Made by a program: the position numbers and the translations under genes. Positions 8,069-17,955 of a DNA stretch of 64,000 bases are shown here, in pieces. The notes beneath the pieces were generated by a model. The model was not told the origin of the DNA, made no database searches, and was given only the letters and a program-made list of their open reading frames with translations. Position 1 is the stretch's first letter. Each line of letters opens with the position of its first letter. Origin of the DNA: VRUE01 sp963703895 (GTDB taxonomy: Bacteria > Actinomycetota > Thermoleophilia > Solirubrobacterales > 70-9); assembly GCA_963703895.1 (NCBI GenBank), contig CAVPFX010000002.1, positions 1,178,001-1,242,000 of the forward strand, read 5' to 3'.

Positions 8069-9451
8069 CTACTGGGTCGGCCTGTCCGTGGACAGCAGCC
8101 GGTCGCATGAGATGACCATGGTCCATCCTTCGGGCGCGATGGAGACCGGGACTTCAGCCAGGTCTTCGGAATCGCACTGCGCCGTGGCGGTGCGCAGACT
8201 GTCGTCCCAGGGCGGTCCTCCACGGCCAGTGGCGCCCTCGCGAACGTCGAAGGACGTGACGAGGGATACCAGCAGGACAGCGGCCGTTGCAATCGCCACG
8301 AGGGGGCGTCCTCGCGACAAGGGGCGAACGGAGTCGAGCAGGGCGAAAGCGGCGCTGATCAGCAGGAGGGTCGGGATGATCGCGTAGCGGCCGCCGAGAG
8401 TGTTGTAGGCGCCGGCCGGCCAGGCCATCAGGTCGCCGAGGGGCGCGCGCTGGTAGACCGAGGCCATGAACATCGCCACCGATGTGCCGACGGCGATTGC
8501 GGCGAAGAGACGGCTGGAGGAGGCACGCAACAGCATCACGATCAGGTAGGCGGTGACGGCGGCGACGATCGCGATCAGGAAGGGCCATCCCCAGTCGGCC
8601 CAGGTGGAGCCGCCCAGGTCGAGCCCGAGAACCGAGCTGTCGACGACCCGCTGCAAGAAGGCGGTGACGATGTGTCGGGTCCAAGCCGGGACGGCCAGAT
8701 GTTCTTCGCTATGCGTAAGCACCCTCACCTGGATTGCCGTAGCCAGCACGTAGGTCCCGACGATCAAGGTGTCGCGGCGGTCGCGGATCGCGATCGCACG
8801 CAGGAGGACGATCGGGAGGAAGAAGATCGTGGCAGGGGTACTGAGGCCCGTGACCAGTATGAGCAGCGCCCCGAGGCAGGCGCCCCAGTTCGTCGCAGGT
8901 CGCCAGAGAAGCAGCCAGAAAACGGCGAAGGCCGTGTACCAGGCGACGTTGGTCGGCGACGCGACGCCCTCGATCGTGCTCACGGGGCAAAGGACGAGCA
9001 GTGCGACCAGGAGCGCGCGTAGGTAGGGACTGTGAATGTGTCCGGCGCTGGCAAACCAGACGGCAAGTCCGCTGAGAGCGACGACGAGGACGGCGGTGAG
9101 GTTCATCGCCATCGGGGCGTGGTACAAGGGCGCCGCAGCCCCCACCTCGCCGATCAGTCGAGAGAGCACGACGAGGTATTCGCCGTGGGTAACGGTCACG
9201 GCATGGACGAAGTCGTGGGTCATTGCTTCGCCGAGAAAGATCAGTCCGTCCTCTGCCCACAATGAGTTCAGTGCGCTGGACGGTCCGAGCCGGAGCAACT
9301 GCATGACGGTGGCAAGCGCCAGGAAGGCCAAGAGGATCGCTGCCCCTTCCCAGCCTCCGAATCGCGTGGTCTTCGGTGGGGCGGGTTTGAAGAGCGATCG
9401 ATCGAGCCCTTCGCGAAGCCGCTTGGTGAAAGTTCCCGCCTGGCGGATCAT
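8069..9451 (-). CDS. polytopic membrane protein, GT-C glycosyltransferase-like
   Basis: About 460 residues with some ten to twelve hydrophobic segments starting at about residue 30 (WEGAAILLAFLALATVMQLL). The first extracytoplasmic loop contains LWAEDGLIFLGEA; an acidic pair in this position is characteristic of GT-C enzymes that use lipid-linked sugars. A hydrophilic C-terminal tail of roughly 60 residues ends the protein. ATG 9451 is preferred over farther upstream codons because the upstream stretch is not membrane-like or conserved-looking. Function as a glycosyltransferase is inference. Confidence 0.65.
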   Translation of the reverse strand: MIRQAGTFTKRLREGLDRSLFKPAPPKTTRFGGWEGAAILLAFLALATVMQLLRLGPSSALNSLWAEDGLIFLGEAMTHDFVHAVTVTHGEYLVVLSRLIGEVGAAAPLYHAPMAMNLTAVLVVALSGLAVWFASAGHIHSPYLRALLVALLVLCPVSTIEGVASPTNVAWYTAFAVFWLLLWRPATNWGACLGALLILVTGLSTPATIFFLPIVLLRAIAIRDRRDTLIVGTYVLATAIQVRVLTHSEEHLAVPAWTRHIVTAFLQRVVDSSVLGLDLGGSTWADWGWPFLIAIVAAVTAYLIVMLLRASSSRLFAAIAVGTSVAMFMASVYQRAPLGDLMAWPAGAYNTLGGRYAIIPTLLLISAAFALLDSVRPLSRGRPLVAIATAAVLLVSLVTSFDVREGATGRGGPPWDDSLRTATAQCDSEDLAEVPVSIAPEGWTMVISCDRLLSTDRPTQ

Positions 9452-9676
9452 CGCGAGCACCCTAATTGTGCTCCCGGCTACGTGTTCATCCGGTTCCCCC
9501 GAAGGCAGGGCCGCCGAGCCATCTGGTCGAATCGGCGTCCGCTCGGGGAGGCGTGGCGAGCACGATCTACGCCCCTGCCTCGCCCCGATTGGGACGCGCG
9601 TCGGGCCCCGCCGCAACTTCGGCGTGTTTTAGGAGATAGTTGGGATAACGGAAACCGAAGGGGAGAGGATGGCAGG

Positions 9677-10930
9677 ATGAGGCGGGGACTAATGGTGGGA
9701 CTGGCTGCGGCGCTCTGCGCCCTGGCGTCGCTTTTCTCGGCGGGGTCGGCGGCGGCGGCCACCGGCGAGATCCACGGCAAGGTCACCGATCATCTGGGTG
9801 AACCGATCGTCGGGATCACCGTCTGCGCTGAAGGCCTCACCCCTCTGGTCGGCAATGAATGCGACTGGAATACCGACGCGGAAGGCAAATACTCGATCGG
9901 CGGCCTCCAGGAAGCCTCTTATCGGGTCGGCTTTCACGTCGAAAGCAATCCCTCCTTGAACTACGTCCAGCAGTGGTACAGCGGCAAGGGCCACCCCGAG
10001 GAATCGGACCCGGTCGAGTTGGCCGAAGGGGAGAGCAAGGAAGTCAACGCTCAGATGCAGACGGGCGGAGAAGTTCGCGGCACGGTCGCCGATGGCGAAA
10101 CCGACCTTCCGATCGAAGGGGTACAGGTCTGCGCGCGGTTGCTCGGTTTCTTTCAGGACGGGGAAGTCGGCTACTGCGGCCGCAGCAACGCCGCGGGCGA
10201 ATTCACCGTCAAGAACTTGGGCACGGGTCAGTACCGGCTCGAACTCAGGACCGAAGGACACGTCAATTACGTCGAAGAGCAGTTTCCCGAAGCGCCGGGC
10301 TCAATTCCTCTGACGGCGGGTGGAGCAATCGAAGTCGAAGCGCACCTCGTGCCGGGGGTCGAGATCGAAGGGACGCTGACCGAAGCGGGAACCGGCACGC
10401 CGATCGGCGGCCTGTTGGCGCCCTACTCGACGCCGGCCGTATGCGCGCTGAACCCGACGACGCAGGCGCGGGTCAAGTGCGCCACGGTCGAATCCGGTGG
10501 CGACTACTCGATCGCGGGCTTGCCGGCCGGCACCTACGCGGTTTCCTTCGCGGTCGACTGGGTCGAAGAAGGGCTCGACCTGCACCCCGACGGCTACGTA
10601 CGGCGCTACTGGCAGGAAGTCCCGAGCTTCGGCGAAGCGACGCTGCTGGCCGGCACCGGAGGAGTGGTCTTCGACGAAATCGACGCCGTGCTGACCAAAG
10701 GCGAAGAAGTGTTTCCGAACTGCGAAGTCCAAAGCGCGTGCCCGCCGCCTCCCTCTGACGAAGCCTCCTCTGCCGGCGGCGCCGTTACCTCCACGACGAC
10801 GCTGCCTCAGACGGGCCCGACCGTCCAGCCCCCGGCCCGCCGACCAAAGTGCAAAAAGGGCTTTCGCCGCGCAACGAAGAGCGGGCACTCGCGGTGCGTC
10901 AAGATCGCGAAGAGGCACAAACAGCACTGA
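9677..10930 (+). CDS. secreted protein with carboxypeptidase-regulatory-like repeats
   Basis: 417 residues. A signal peptide (about residues 1-30, hydrophobic core LMVGLAAALCALASLF then AAAA) precedes three repeated beta-sandwich modules of about 90 residues, each opening like GEIHGKVTDHLGEPIVGITVC and containing a Y-IGGL or YSIAGLPAGTY turn. A low-complexity Ser/Thr/Pro stretch follows, then a Cys-containing basic tail (PKCKKGFRRAT then SRCVKIAKR). Probably exported and attached to or assembled at the cell surface. Glu codons are mostly GAA, unlike the GAG-dominated housekeeping genes nearby. Start at ATG 9677, shortly after an AGGAT-like ribosome site. Confidence 0.8.
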   Translation: MRRGLMVGLAAALCALASLFSAGSAAAATGEIHGKVTDHLGEPIVGITVCAEGLTPLVGNECDWNTDAEGKYSIGGLQEASYRVGFHVESNPSLNYVQQWYSGKGHPEESDPVELAEGESKEVNAQMQTGGEVRGTVADGETDLPIEGVQVCARLLGFFQDGEVGYCGRSNAAGEFTVKNLGTGQYRLELRTEGHVNYVEEQFPEAPGSIPLTAGGAIEVEAHLVPGVEIEGTLTEAGTGTPIGGLLAPYSTPAVCALNPTTQARVKCATVESGGDYSIAGLPAGTYAVSFAVDWVEEGLDLHPDGYVRRYWQEVPSFGEATLLAGTGGVVFDEIDAVLTKGEEVFPNCEVQSACPPPPSDEASSAGGAVTSTTTLPQTGPTVQPPARRPKCKKGFRRATKSGHSRCVKIAKRHKQH

Positions 10931-11002
10931 CGCTGGGTCGCCTGGCCGGCGACTGCGCGCGAAGCGCGACTTTCCCGTCTCCCTCGTGTAGATAGTGGCG
11001 AG

Positions 11003-13345
11003 ATGCGGGGGGAGCGCGGACGGCGCGGGGGCAATCGATTCGTTCTGGCGTTGGCCGTGATGGCCTGCGCTCTGGCGGCGATGACCGCCGTCGCGGTTGC
11101 TGGGGGCGCGGCCGAGACGAGTACCTTCGGCAAGGGCGGGATCGCCACTCAGAGCCTCGGCATCCACTACCGGGAAACGCAATTTTCGAGCGTTGAAGCG
11201 CGGCTCGATGGTGGCCTAGTCGCGCAGAGGGACGACCAGCTCGAGTCCTACCTCGCGAACGGGGCGCCCGACCCCGCCGCGCCGGCTCACCAGGTCTCGC
11301 CTTACCGCAAGGTCTTTCCGCTCGCGGGCGGCAAGAGCCTCGTCGCTGGGGCATCGAGCCTGACGCGAGTGAACGCCGATGGCAGCGTCGACCCAAGCTT
11401 TGGCGGCACCGGGACGATCAAGGTGCCTGTCCAGGTGCAGGCGGCAGCGGAACTTCCCTCCGGAAAGACCCTGGTCGTCAACGCCGCCTCCGGCGGCATC
11501 CACGTTTTCTTCAGCACCCTCACGGTCGCGCTTGTCAACCCGGATGGGAGCATCGACCAGGACCTCGGCACGAAAGGCGTCCTGAGGCTGTCGTTGCCGT
11601 TCGAAGGGTTCGGATCGAGCGTCGCCGCCATCGCCCTGACTGGCGAAGGCGGCGCTCTCGTGGTCGGCACTTCCTTCCTTGTCGAGTTGCGCGCCGATGG
11701 CTCACCGAACCCCGACTTTGGCTCCGCCGGGCAGGTAACCGACCTGCCGACGCTTGCGGGTGGACGCGTCCTCTCGGATGGCTCCGTCGAGGCGGTCGGC
11801 TCGGGACCTGGCCCCACCGGCGACGATCTGCTCGTCCTCCGCTACACCGCCGCGGGCACCCCGGACCTCGGGTTCGGGCCCAAAGGCGTCCGCGGCCTCG
11901 ATCTCGGCGGCGAAGAGGAAGCGCACGCCGCGTCGTGGGCCGCCGACGGCTCGGTGGTGGTGGGTGGATCCAGCGCCGAGGCGGGATCTTGCAGCAAAGA
12001 CGAAAGCTGCGAGGGGGCGCCAGCTTTGGCAGCCCTCGACCCCGACGGCAGCCTCGACCCTGGCTTCGGCGATGGCGGCGTGCTGAGATTGACCTCGCTC
12101 GCCGGCGTTCCCCGCAGCCTCGGCGTCGTCGCGTTGACGCGCAGGCCGGATGGGTCGATCGTCGCCGTCGGCGGCGCCCCGCCGAGCCGGACAGTCGCCT
12201 TCCTCGCGGCCTTCTCGCCGGCAGGCGCGTTGCTTCCCGGATTCGGCGAGGGTGGCATCGTGCGTGTGCGCCGGCCGGTGCCGGCGACCCAATCGGTTAC
12301 CGGGCTCGCCCGTCTGGCAAACGGCAAGCTGCTCGCCGCCGGCACTACCGACGTTGGGTTCGACGACGCGCCCGTCTTGATCCGCTACGACACCGACGGC
12401 AGCCTCGACCGCTCTTTCGGCGCCGGCGCCGGCTACGTGACGCTTGGCGGCTCCCACTCCGCCAGGGGCTTTGCGGTCAATGCTTTGGGGCAGGCGCTGG
12501 TCGGGGTCTACGAATACCCGCACAGCAGGCTGCTGCTACGTGCCGCCGACGGCGCGCCGGTGCCGTCCTTCGGCTCCGCTGGCACGGTCCTCCTGCCGAG
12601 CCGCGTGCGGGTAGAGGCGCTCGGCTTCGGCAAGGGGGGCGGCGCCGTTGTGGTCGGGAGCCATGACGTCGCCGGCAATGCCGAACCCGGCGTTGTCCTG
12701 CGTTTCCGCCCGAACGGGAAGCCCGACTCCGAGTTCGGGCACAACGGCAGGGTGGGCCTGCGACCTGGCGGCAAGGAAGTGAGGGCAAGGGCGCTCGCCA
12801 CCGGGGCTGGAGGACGGATACTCGTCGGCGGTGTTACCGCCCGTGGCTTCGCCGTGACCACGCTGCTCTCCGATGGCAGGCCCGACCCCCGCTTTGGCTC
12901 CAGCGGCTGGTCGCTTGCGAGCGCCGACGGGGCGGCCAAGTCGCTGGCGTTGCGCCGCGTCGGTTCGCGCATTTACCTCGCCGGCGTCGCCAGCAACGGC
13001 GATCGGTTTCGCGTCGTCCTCCTGCGCTTCGGTGAAGACGGCCGGCTGGACCCCACCTTCGGCCGGCACGGACGCCGCACCGCCATGATCTCCAAGTCGG
13101 CCCAGCCGAAGGCGATCGTGCCTTCGCGCAACGGCGTTCTCGTCGTGCTCAGCAAAGGCGCGAAGCCACTGCTGTGGTTCGGTCGCGATGGTCGGGTGCG
13201 GCGCCGTTGGGTTGGCGGCCACGCGCGGGCCGTCGACGACGTCCGCGCGACCCTCTCTGGCGGTCGGCTCATCCTGGGCTGGAACGCGTTCTCGCGCGCC
13301 ATGCGGCGCGACGTCTATTACCTGGCCAGTCGTCCCCTCCCCTGA
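11003..13345 (+). CDS. secreted delta-60 repeat protein
   Basis: 780 residues. The N-terminus has a basic stretch and a hydrophobic signal segment (FVLALAVMACALAAMTAVAV). The rest consists of about a dozen degenerate units of roughly 55-60 residues containing variants of PDGSLDPGFGDGGVLRL (for example DPSFGGTGTIKV, NPDFGSAGQVTDL, DRSFGAGAGYVTL), the hallmark of delta-60 repeats that form beta-propeller-like structures. No catalytic domain is visible. Start at ATG 11003 directly before the signal peptide. Likely extracellular; the ligand is unknown. Confidence 0.85.
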   Translation: MRGERGRRGGNRFVLALAVMACALAAMTAVAVAGGAAETSTFGKGGIATQSLGIHYRETQFSSVEARLDGGLVAQRDDQLESYLANGAPDPAAPAHQVSPYRKVFPLAGGKSLVAGASSLTRVNADGSVDPSFGGTGTIKVPVQVQAAAELPSGKTLVVNAASGGIHVFFSTLTVALVNPDGSIDQDLGTKGVLRLSLPFEGFGSSVAAIALTGEGGALVVGTSFLVELRADGSPNPDFGSAGQVTDLPTLAGGRVLSDGSVEAVGSGPGPTGDDLLVLRYTAAGTPDLGFGPKGVRGLDLGGEEEAHAASWAADGSVVVGGSSAEAGSCSKDESCEGAPALAALDPDGSLDPGFGDGGVLRLTSLAGVPRSLGVVALTRRPDGSIVAVGGAPPSRTVAFLAAFSPAGALLPGFGEGGIVRVRRPVPATQSVTGLARLANGKLLAAGTTDVGFDDAPVLIRYDTDGSLDRSFGAGAGYVTLGGSHSARGFAVNALGQALVGVYEYPHSRLLLRAADGAPVPSFGSAGTVLLPSRVRVEALGFGKGGGAVVVGSHDVAGNAEPGVVLRFRPNGKPDSEFGHNGRVGLRPGGKEVRARALATGAGGRILVGGVTARGFAVTTLLSDGRPDPRFGSSGWSLASADGAAKSLALRRVGSRIYLAGVASNGDRFRVVLLRFGEDGRLDPTFGRHGRRTAMISKSAQPKAIVPSRNGVLVVLSKGAKPLLWFGRDGRVRRRWVGGHARAVDDVRATLSGGRLILGWNAFSRAMRRDVYYLASRPLP

Positions 13346-13358
13346 AGTCTCGGTAACA

Positions 13359-14558
13359 ATGCGTGGCGTGGCCGCCGACCGACAGTTCGACCTGGCGCTC
13401 TTCGGCGCCACCGGATTCACCGGCGGCCTGACCGCCAGCTACCTTGCCGAGAACGGTCCGCAGGGTCTGCGCTGGGCATTGGTGGGCCGTAACCGGGGCA
13501 AGTTGGAGGCGGTCCGTTCTGCGCTCGAGTCCGAGCTCGCCCCTGGCGTCCCGGCGCCCGAGCTGCTTGTTGCTGACGCGGCGGATGCCTCGGCACTCAA
13601 GCAGGTCGCCGAGGCAGCCAAGGTCGTTGTCACCACGGTCGGTCCCTACGCGCTCTACGGCGAGCCGCTGGTTGCCGCCTGCGCGGCGGCGGGCACCGAC
13701 TACGTCGACCTCACCGGCGAGCCGGAATTCGTCGACCGGATGTGGCTCGGTTACCACGAGAAGGCACGGGAGAGCGGGGCTCGGCTGGTGCACTGCTGCG
13801 GGTTCGACTCGATCCCGCACGACCTCGGCGCTTACTTCACCGTCAAGCACTTGCCAGAGAGTGTGCCGCTGACCGTCAACGGCTACGTGCAAATGGGTGC
13901 CGAGTTCTCGGGCGGGACCTTCCAGTCGGCGATCAACGGCTTCGGTCGCGCGCGTCAGACGCTCAGCGCCGCCAAACAGCGTCGCCGGGCCGAGCAGCGG
14001 CCGGCCGGCAGGAGGATCCACTCCGCGCCGCCGCGCCCGCGTCGCGACACCGACCTCGGTGGTTGGGTGGTGCCGCTGCCGACGATCGACGGGCCGATCG
14101 TGCGCCGCTCGGCGGCCGCGCTCGAGCGCTACGGACCGGATTTCAGCTACGGCCACAACGTCGTTGCCAAGCACCTCACTTCGGTCGCCGCGACTGCCGG
14201 TGGGGTTGGCTTTGCGCTGGTCTTGGCGCAGCTGCCGCCGACGCGCAAGCTCCTGCTCAAGGCCCAGCGATCACCCGGCGAGGGCCCGAGCGAGGAGACC
14301 CGCGCCAAGAGCTGGTTCAAGGTCACCTTCGTCGGCGAGGGCGGGGGAGAGCGAGTGGTCACCGAGGTCAGCGGCGGCGATCCGGGCTACAGCGAGACCT
14401 CGAAGATGCTGGCCGAGTCCGGTCTCTGCCTCGCCTTCGACGAGCTGCCCGAGACCGCGGGCCAGGTGACGACCGCGGCGGCAATGGGCGATGCCCTGCG
14501 GTCGCGGCTGCAGGGTGCGGGGATTGGCTTTCACCTGCTCGAGCCGGCCCCTGCCTAG
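13359..14558 (+). CDS. saccharopine dehydrogenase-family NADP-binding reductase
   Basis: 399 residues. A Rossmann nucleotide-binding start (FDLALFGATGFTGGLTASYL, GxTGFTG pattern) is followed by LRWALVGRNRGKLE and VVVTTVGPYALYGEPLVAAC, then TDYVDLTGEPEFVDRM and GARLVHCCGFDSIPHDLG. These match the saccharopine-dehydrogenase-like family that includes mycobacterial trans-acting enoyl reductases for complex lipids. Lysine biosynthesis is therefore less likely than lipid modification. Start at ATG 13359, 13 bases after the upstream stop. Confidence 0.85.
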   Translation: MRGVAADRQFDLALFGATGFTGGLTASYLAENGPQGLRWALVGRNRGKLEAVRSALESELAPGVPAPELLVADAADASALKQVAEAAKVVVTTVGPYALYGEPLVAACAAAGTDYVDLTGEPEFVDRMWLGYHEKARESGARLVHCCGFDSIPHDLGAYFTVKHLPESVPLTVNGYVQMGAEFSGGTFQSAINGFGRARQTLSAAKQRRRAEQRPAGRRIHSAPPRPRRDTDLGGWVVPLPTIDGPIVRRSAAALERYGPDFSYGHNVVAKHLTSVAATAGGVGFALVLAQLPPTRKLLLKAQRSPGEGPSEETRAKSWFKVTFVGEGGGERVVTEVSGGDPGYSETSKMLAESGLCLAFDELPETAGQVTTAAAMGDALRSRLQGAGIGFHLLEPAPA

Positions 14559-14593
14559 GCGATTCCCGGCGCTAAACTGGCGAGCGAAGTTCC

Positions 14594-14667
14594 CGGGGCT
14601 GTAGCTCAGCTGGAAGAGCGTCGCGCTGGCAGCGCGAAGGTCAGGGGTTCGAGCCCCCTCAGCTCCA
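14594..14667 (+). tRNA. tRNA-Ala (GGC)
   Basis: Cloverleaf with acceptor GGGGCTG/CAGCTCC (one G-U pair), D stem GCTC/GAGC, anticodon stem TCGCG/CGCGA enclosing CTGGCAG (anticodon GGC) and T arm AGGGG-TTCGAGC-CCCCT. The discriminator is A. CCA is not encoded. Confidence 0.95.
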
Positions 14668-14706
14668 CTGCTCAATTCATCGCTCTCTACTGCCGATGCA
14701 GCAGCG

Positions 14707-15414
14707 ATGAACGCCGCTGACGAGCACGTCCTTTCGCACGGGATGCGAGACACGCGCCTGGCGCTCGAGGACTGGCGCGAGCGCGACTGGGTCGTGTTGC
14801 GAGCCTGGTTGGCGCTCAGCTTGGCGATCGCGCTGGCGCTGCTGGCGGCGGTCTGGGTGGTTGCCGGGTTGCTGACGCCGGATATCACCCCGATCCACTT
14901 GCCCGGCCTGACCGGACCCTCCGAGCCCGGCGACCTGCTGCCGATCCTCTGGCGCAACTCGCTGGTCCTCGCCCTGCACGCGACCGCCTGCGTCGCCGGC
15001 TTCATCGCCGGCGCCTCGATGCCGATCGCCGCCGCCCAGCGCACTGGCTTCTCGCGCTGGGTCCACGTCAAGGCGGGCGAGCTGGCGATCCTCTTCGTCT
15101 GCGCCGTCACCCTCTTCTCGCTGCTGACCCAGGCCCTCTACCTCGGCTTTCAGGGCTCGACGATTTCCTACCAGCTCGATATCTCGATCGCGACGCTGCT
15201 GTTCAGCGTGCTGCCGCACGCGATCCCCGAGCTGACCGCGCTCTTCCTGCCCCTGGCCGCCTGGCTGATTGCCAGCCGCCGCGGCGAGTGGAGCCAGCTG
15301 CTGGCCGCGACCTTGATCACGGTGCTGATCGCGATCCCCGTCCTCGTCGTTGCAGCGACAATCGAGGTCTACGTCTGGCCTCACATCCTCGAAGCCCTCT
15401 CGCCGGTCGTCTGA
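14707..15414 (+). CDS. SpoIIM-like (DUF95) integral membrane protein
   Basis: 235 residues with about five hydrophobic segments after a charged N-terminal helix (LEDWRERDW). The conserved-looking region is LPHAIPELTALFLPLAAWLI, matching the stage II sporulation protein M/DUF95 family, which has a PHG-E-xA-F core. In non-sporulating actinobacteria these proteins are of unknown function, often paired with ABC transport or RDD genes; no such partner is here. It lies between tRNA-Ala and leuS. Confidence 0.7.
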   Translation: MNAADEHVLSHGMRDTRLALEDWRERDWVVLRAWLALSLAIALALLAAVWVVAGLLTPDITPIHLPGLTGPSEPGDLLPILWRNSLVLALHATACVAGFIAGASMPIAAAQRTGFSRWVHVKAGELAILFVCAVTLFSLLTQALYLGFQGSTISYQLDISIATLLFSVLPHAIPELTALFLPLAAWLIASRRGEWSQLLAATLITVLIAIPVLVVAATIEVYVWPHILEALSPVV

Positions 15415-15430
15415 GAAGATCGCCGGTCTA

Positions 15431-17914
15431 ATGGCCGGCTACGACCCCAAGGAGATCGAGCGCAAGTGGCAGCGGGTCTGGGCCGAGGAGAAGACCTGGG
15501 AGGTGGCCAATCCCGGTCAGCCCGGCTTCGACGACTCGAAGCCGAAGTCATACGTGCTCGAGATGCTGCCCTACCCCTCTGGCGAACCCCACGTCGGCCA
15601 CCTCAAGTGCTACGCGGTCGGCGACGCGATCGCCCACTTCCGCCGCCGCCACGGCTTCGAGGTGATTCACCCGATGGGCTTCGACTCCTTCGGCTTGCCG
15701 GCGGAGAACAACGCGATCAAAACCGGCGAGCCGCCACGGGTCGCCACTGAGCGCTCGATCGAGTCCTTCCAGCGTCAGTTCCGCGAGTGGGGGATCTCGA
15801 TCGACTGGTCGCGCGAGCTGGCGACCCACACGCCCGAGTACTACCGCTGGACCCAGTGGATCTTCCTGAGGCTGCTGAAGCACGGTCTCGCCTACCGCAC
15901 CGAAGCGCCGGTGCAGTGGTGCCCGAAGGACGCCACCGTGCTCGCCAACGAGCAGGTCGTCGACGGTCGTTGCGAGCGCTGCGGCACCGAGGTCGTGCAG
16001 CGCAAGCTCGAGCAGTGGTTCTTCAAGACCACCGACTACGCCGAGCGTCTGCTTGCCGATTTCGAGCAGCTCGAGTCCTGGCCCGAGCACGTGATCACGA
16101 TGCAGCGCAACTGGATCGGCCGCTCCGAGGGGGCCGAGGTCGTCTTCCGCTGCCAGGAGCTGGGCCTCGACTTCCCCGTCTTCACTACCCGCCCCGACAC
16201 GCTCTTCGGCGCAACCTTCTTCGTCCTCGCTCCGGAGCACCCGGAGCTGGAGCGGCTCGTCGCTGGCACCCCGGCCGAGGCCGCGGTGCGCGAGTACGTC
16301 GACCGCGCCGCGCGCGAGTCGAGCGAGGACCGCGGCGCCGAGGATCGCGAGAAGACCGGCGTGCCGCTCGGGCGCAGCGTCGTCAACCCGGTCAACGGCG
16401 AGGAGATCCCGATGTTCGTCGCCGACTACGTGCTGATGGAGTACGGCACCGGCGCGATCATGGCGGTCCCCGGCCACGATGAGCGCGACTACGCCTTCGC
16501 CAAGGCCTTTGAGCTGCCGATTCGCCGCGTGATCGAGGGCGAGGATGCTGAGAGCGCCCGCGACGAGGGGGGGCTGCCGTATGCCGGCGACGGCCCGATG
16601 ACCGGCTCCGGCCGCTTCGACGGCAAGGGCAACCGCGACGCCTACGCCGAGATCGTCGCCTGGCTGGCGGAGGAGGGGCGCGGCGAATCCGCGGTGAACT
16701 ACCGCCTGCGCGACTGGCTGGTCTCGCGCCAGCGCTACTGGGGCGCCCCGATCCCGGTCGTCTACTGCGACGAGTGCGGCATCGTGCCCGTGCCCGACGA
16801 TCAGCTGCCGGTCGAGCTGCCCGAGATCGACGACTACGCGCCGCAGGGCAAGAGCCCGCTGGCGGCGGCCGAGGATTGGGTCGCCACCGAGTGCCCGCGC
16901 TGCGGCAAGGCGGCGCGCCGCGAGACCGACACGATGGACACCTTCGTCGACTCCTCCTGGTACTTCATCCGTTATCTGGACCCAGGCAACGCCGAGGCCG
17001 CCTGGGATAGCTCGGCGGCCAAGCACTGGCTGCCCGTCGACCAGTACATCGGCGGGGTCGAGCACGCGATCCTGCACCTGATGTACGCGCGCTTCTTCAC
17101 CAAGGCGCTAGCCGACTCCGGTCAGCTCGAGGTCCAGGAGCCCTTTGCCAACCTCTTCGCCCAGGGGATGATCACCCGCGACGGGGCGAAGATGTCGAAG
17201 TCGCGCGGCAACACGGTCAGCCCTGCTGACTACGTCGAGCGCTACGGCGCCGACACCGCCCGCACCTACATCTGCTTCATGGGCCCGCCCGAGCGCGATG
17301 CCGATTGGGCCGATGAGGGCGTCGAGGGCGTCAACCGCTTTCTCTCGCGCCTCTCGCGCCTCTGCGAGGAGGTCGAAGACAAGCAGGGCGACGGCTCGGT
17401 CGTTGCTGACGGTGACGCCCGGGTGCTGCTGGCCAAGGCCCACTGGGCGATCGACAAGGTCACCCGCGACTTCCAGCGCGGCTTCCAGTTCAACACCGCG
17501 ATCGCCGCCGTGATGGAGCTGGTCAACGACGCCTACCGGCTCAAGGATGCCCTCTACGGCGATCCTGCTGGCGTCGCCGCGGTCCGCTTTGCCGCGGCGA
17601 CCGCGGCCTCGCTGATCTTCCCCTTCGCGCCGCATCTCGGCGCTGAGATCTGGGAGCGGCTGCAGGGCGGCCGGGTCTGGGAGCAGCCCTGGCCCGAGGC
17701 CGATCCGGCTCTGCTCAGCAGCGAAACCGTGACCTTGGTGGTCCAGGTCAACGGCAAGTTGCGCGATCGCATCGAGGCCGCCACGGACGCTCCCAAGGAG
17801 GAATTGCTGCGTCTCGCTCACGCCAGCGAGAAGGTCGGCCGCTTCCTCGATGGCAAGGAGGTCGTCAAGGAGGTCGTCGTGCCGGGCAAGCTGGTCAACC
17901 TGGTGGTTCGCTGA
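15431..17914 (+). CDS. leuS: leucyl-tRNA synthetase
   Basis: 827-residue class Ia enzyme charging tRNA-Leu in the cytoplasm. The HIGH motif appears as HVGHL (residues 54-58). The CP1 editing domain sits in the middle (TTRPDTLFGATFFVLAPEHP and the conserved MAVPGHDERD loop). KMSKS is exact (GAKMSKSRGNTVSP, about residue 587), followed by the anticodon-binding helical domain and the C-terminal domain (LVVQVNGKLRDRI). Length is normal for bacterial LeuRS. Start at ATG 15431 (MAGYDPKEIERKWQ), 16 bases after the upstream stop. Confidence 0.98.
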   Translation: MAGYDPKEIERKWQRVWAEEKTWEVANPGQPGFDDSKPKSYVLEMLPYPSGEPHVGHLKCYAVGDAIAHFRRRHGFEVIHPMGFDSFGLPAENNAIKTGEPPRVATERSIESFQRQFREWGISIDWSRELATHTPEYYRWTQWIFLRLLKHGLAYRTEAPVQWCPKDATVLANEQVVDGRCERCGTEVVQRKLEQWFFKTTDYAERLLADFEQLESWPEHVITMQRNWIGRSEGAEVVFRCQELGLDFPVFTTRPDTLFGATFFVLAPEHPELERLVAGTPAEAAVREYVDRAARESSEDRGAEDREKTGVPLGRSVVNPVNGEEIPMFVADYVLMEYGTGAIMAVPGHDERDYAFAKAFELPIRRVIEGEDAESARDEGGLPYAGDGPMTGSGRFDGKGNRDAYAEIVAWLAEEGRGESAVNYRLRDWLVSRQRYWGAPIPVVYCDECGIVPVPDDQLPVELPEIDDYAPQGKSPLAAAEDWVATECPRCGKAARRETDTMDTFVDSSWYFIRYLDPGNAEAAWDSSAAKHWLPVDQYIGGVEHAILHLMYARFFTKALADSGQLEVQEPFANLFAQGMITRDGAKMSKSRGNTVSPADYVERYGADTARTYICFMGPPERDADWADEGVEGVNRFLSRLSRLCEEVEDKQGDGSVVADGDARVLLAKAHWAIDKVTRDFQRGFQFNTAIAAVMELVNDAYRLKDALYGDPAGVAAVRFAAATAASLIFPFAPHLGAEIWERLQGGRVWEQPWPEADPALLSSETVTLVVQVNGKLRDRIEAATDAPKEELLRLAHASEKVGRFLDGKEVVKEVVVPGKLVNLVVR

Positions 17915-17955
17915 GCGGTCACGGTTCCGCTCCACTTATCTGGTACAAAGCGCCG

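Noticed and set aside
6296..9451. Defence island around the SF2 helicase
   Set aside because: No nuclease, methylase or other defence gene adjoins it; the neighbour is a membrane protein.
14707..15414. Sporulation locus
   Set aside because: Only a SpoIIM-like membrane protein is present; no other sporulation genes are nearby and the family is widespread in non-sporulators.
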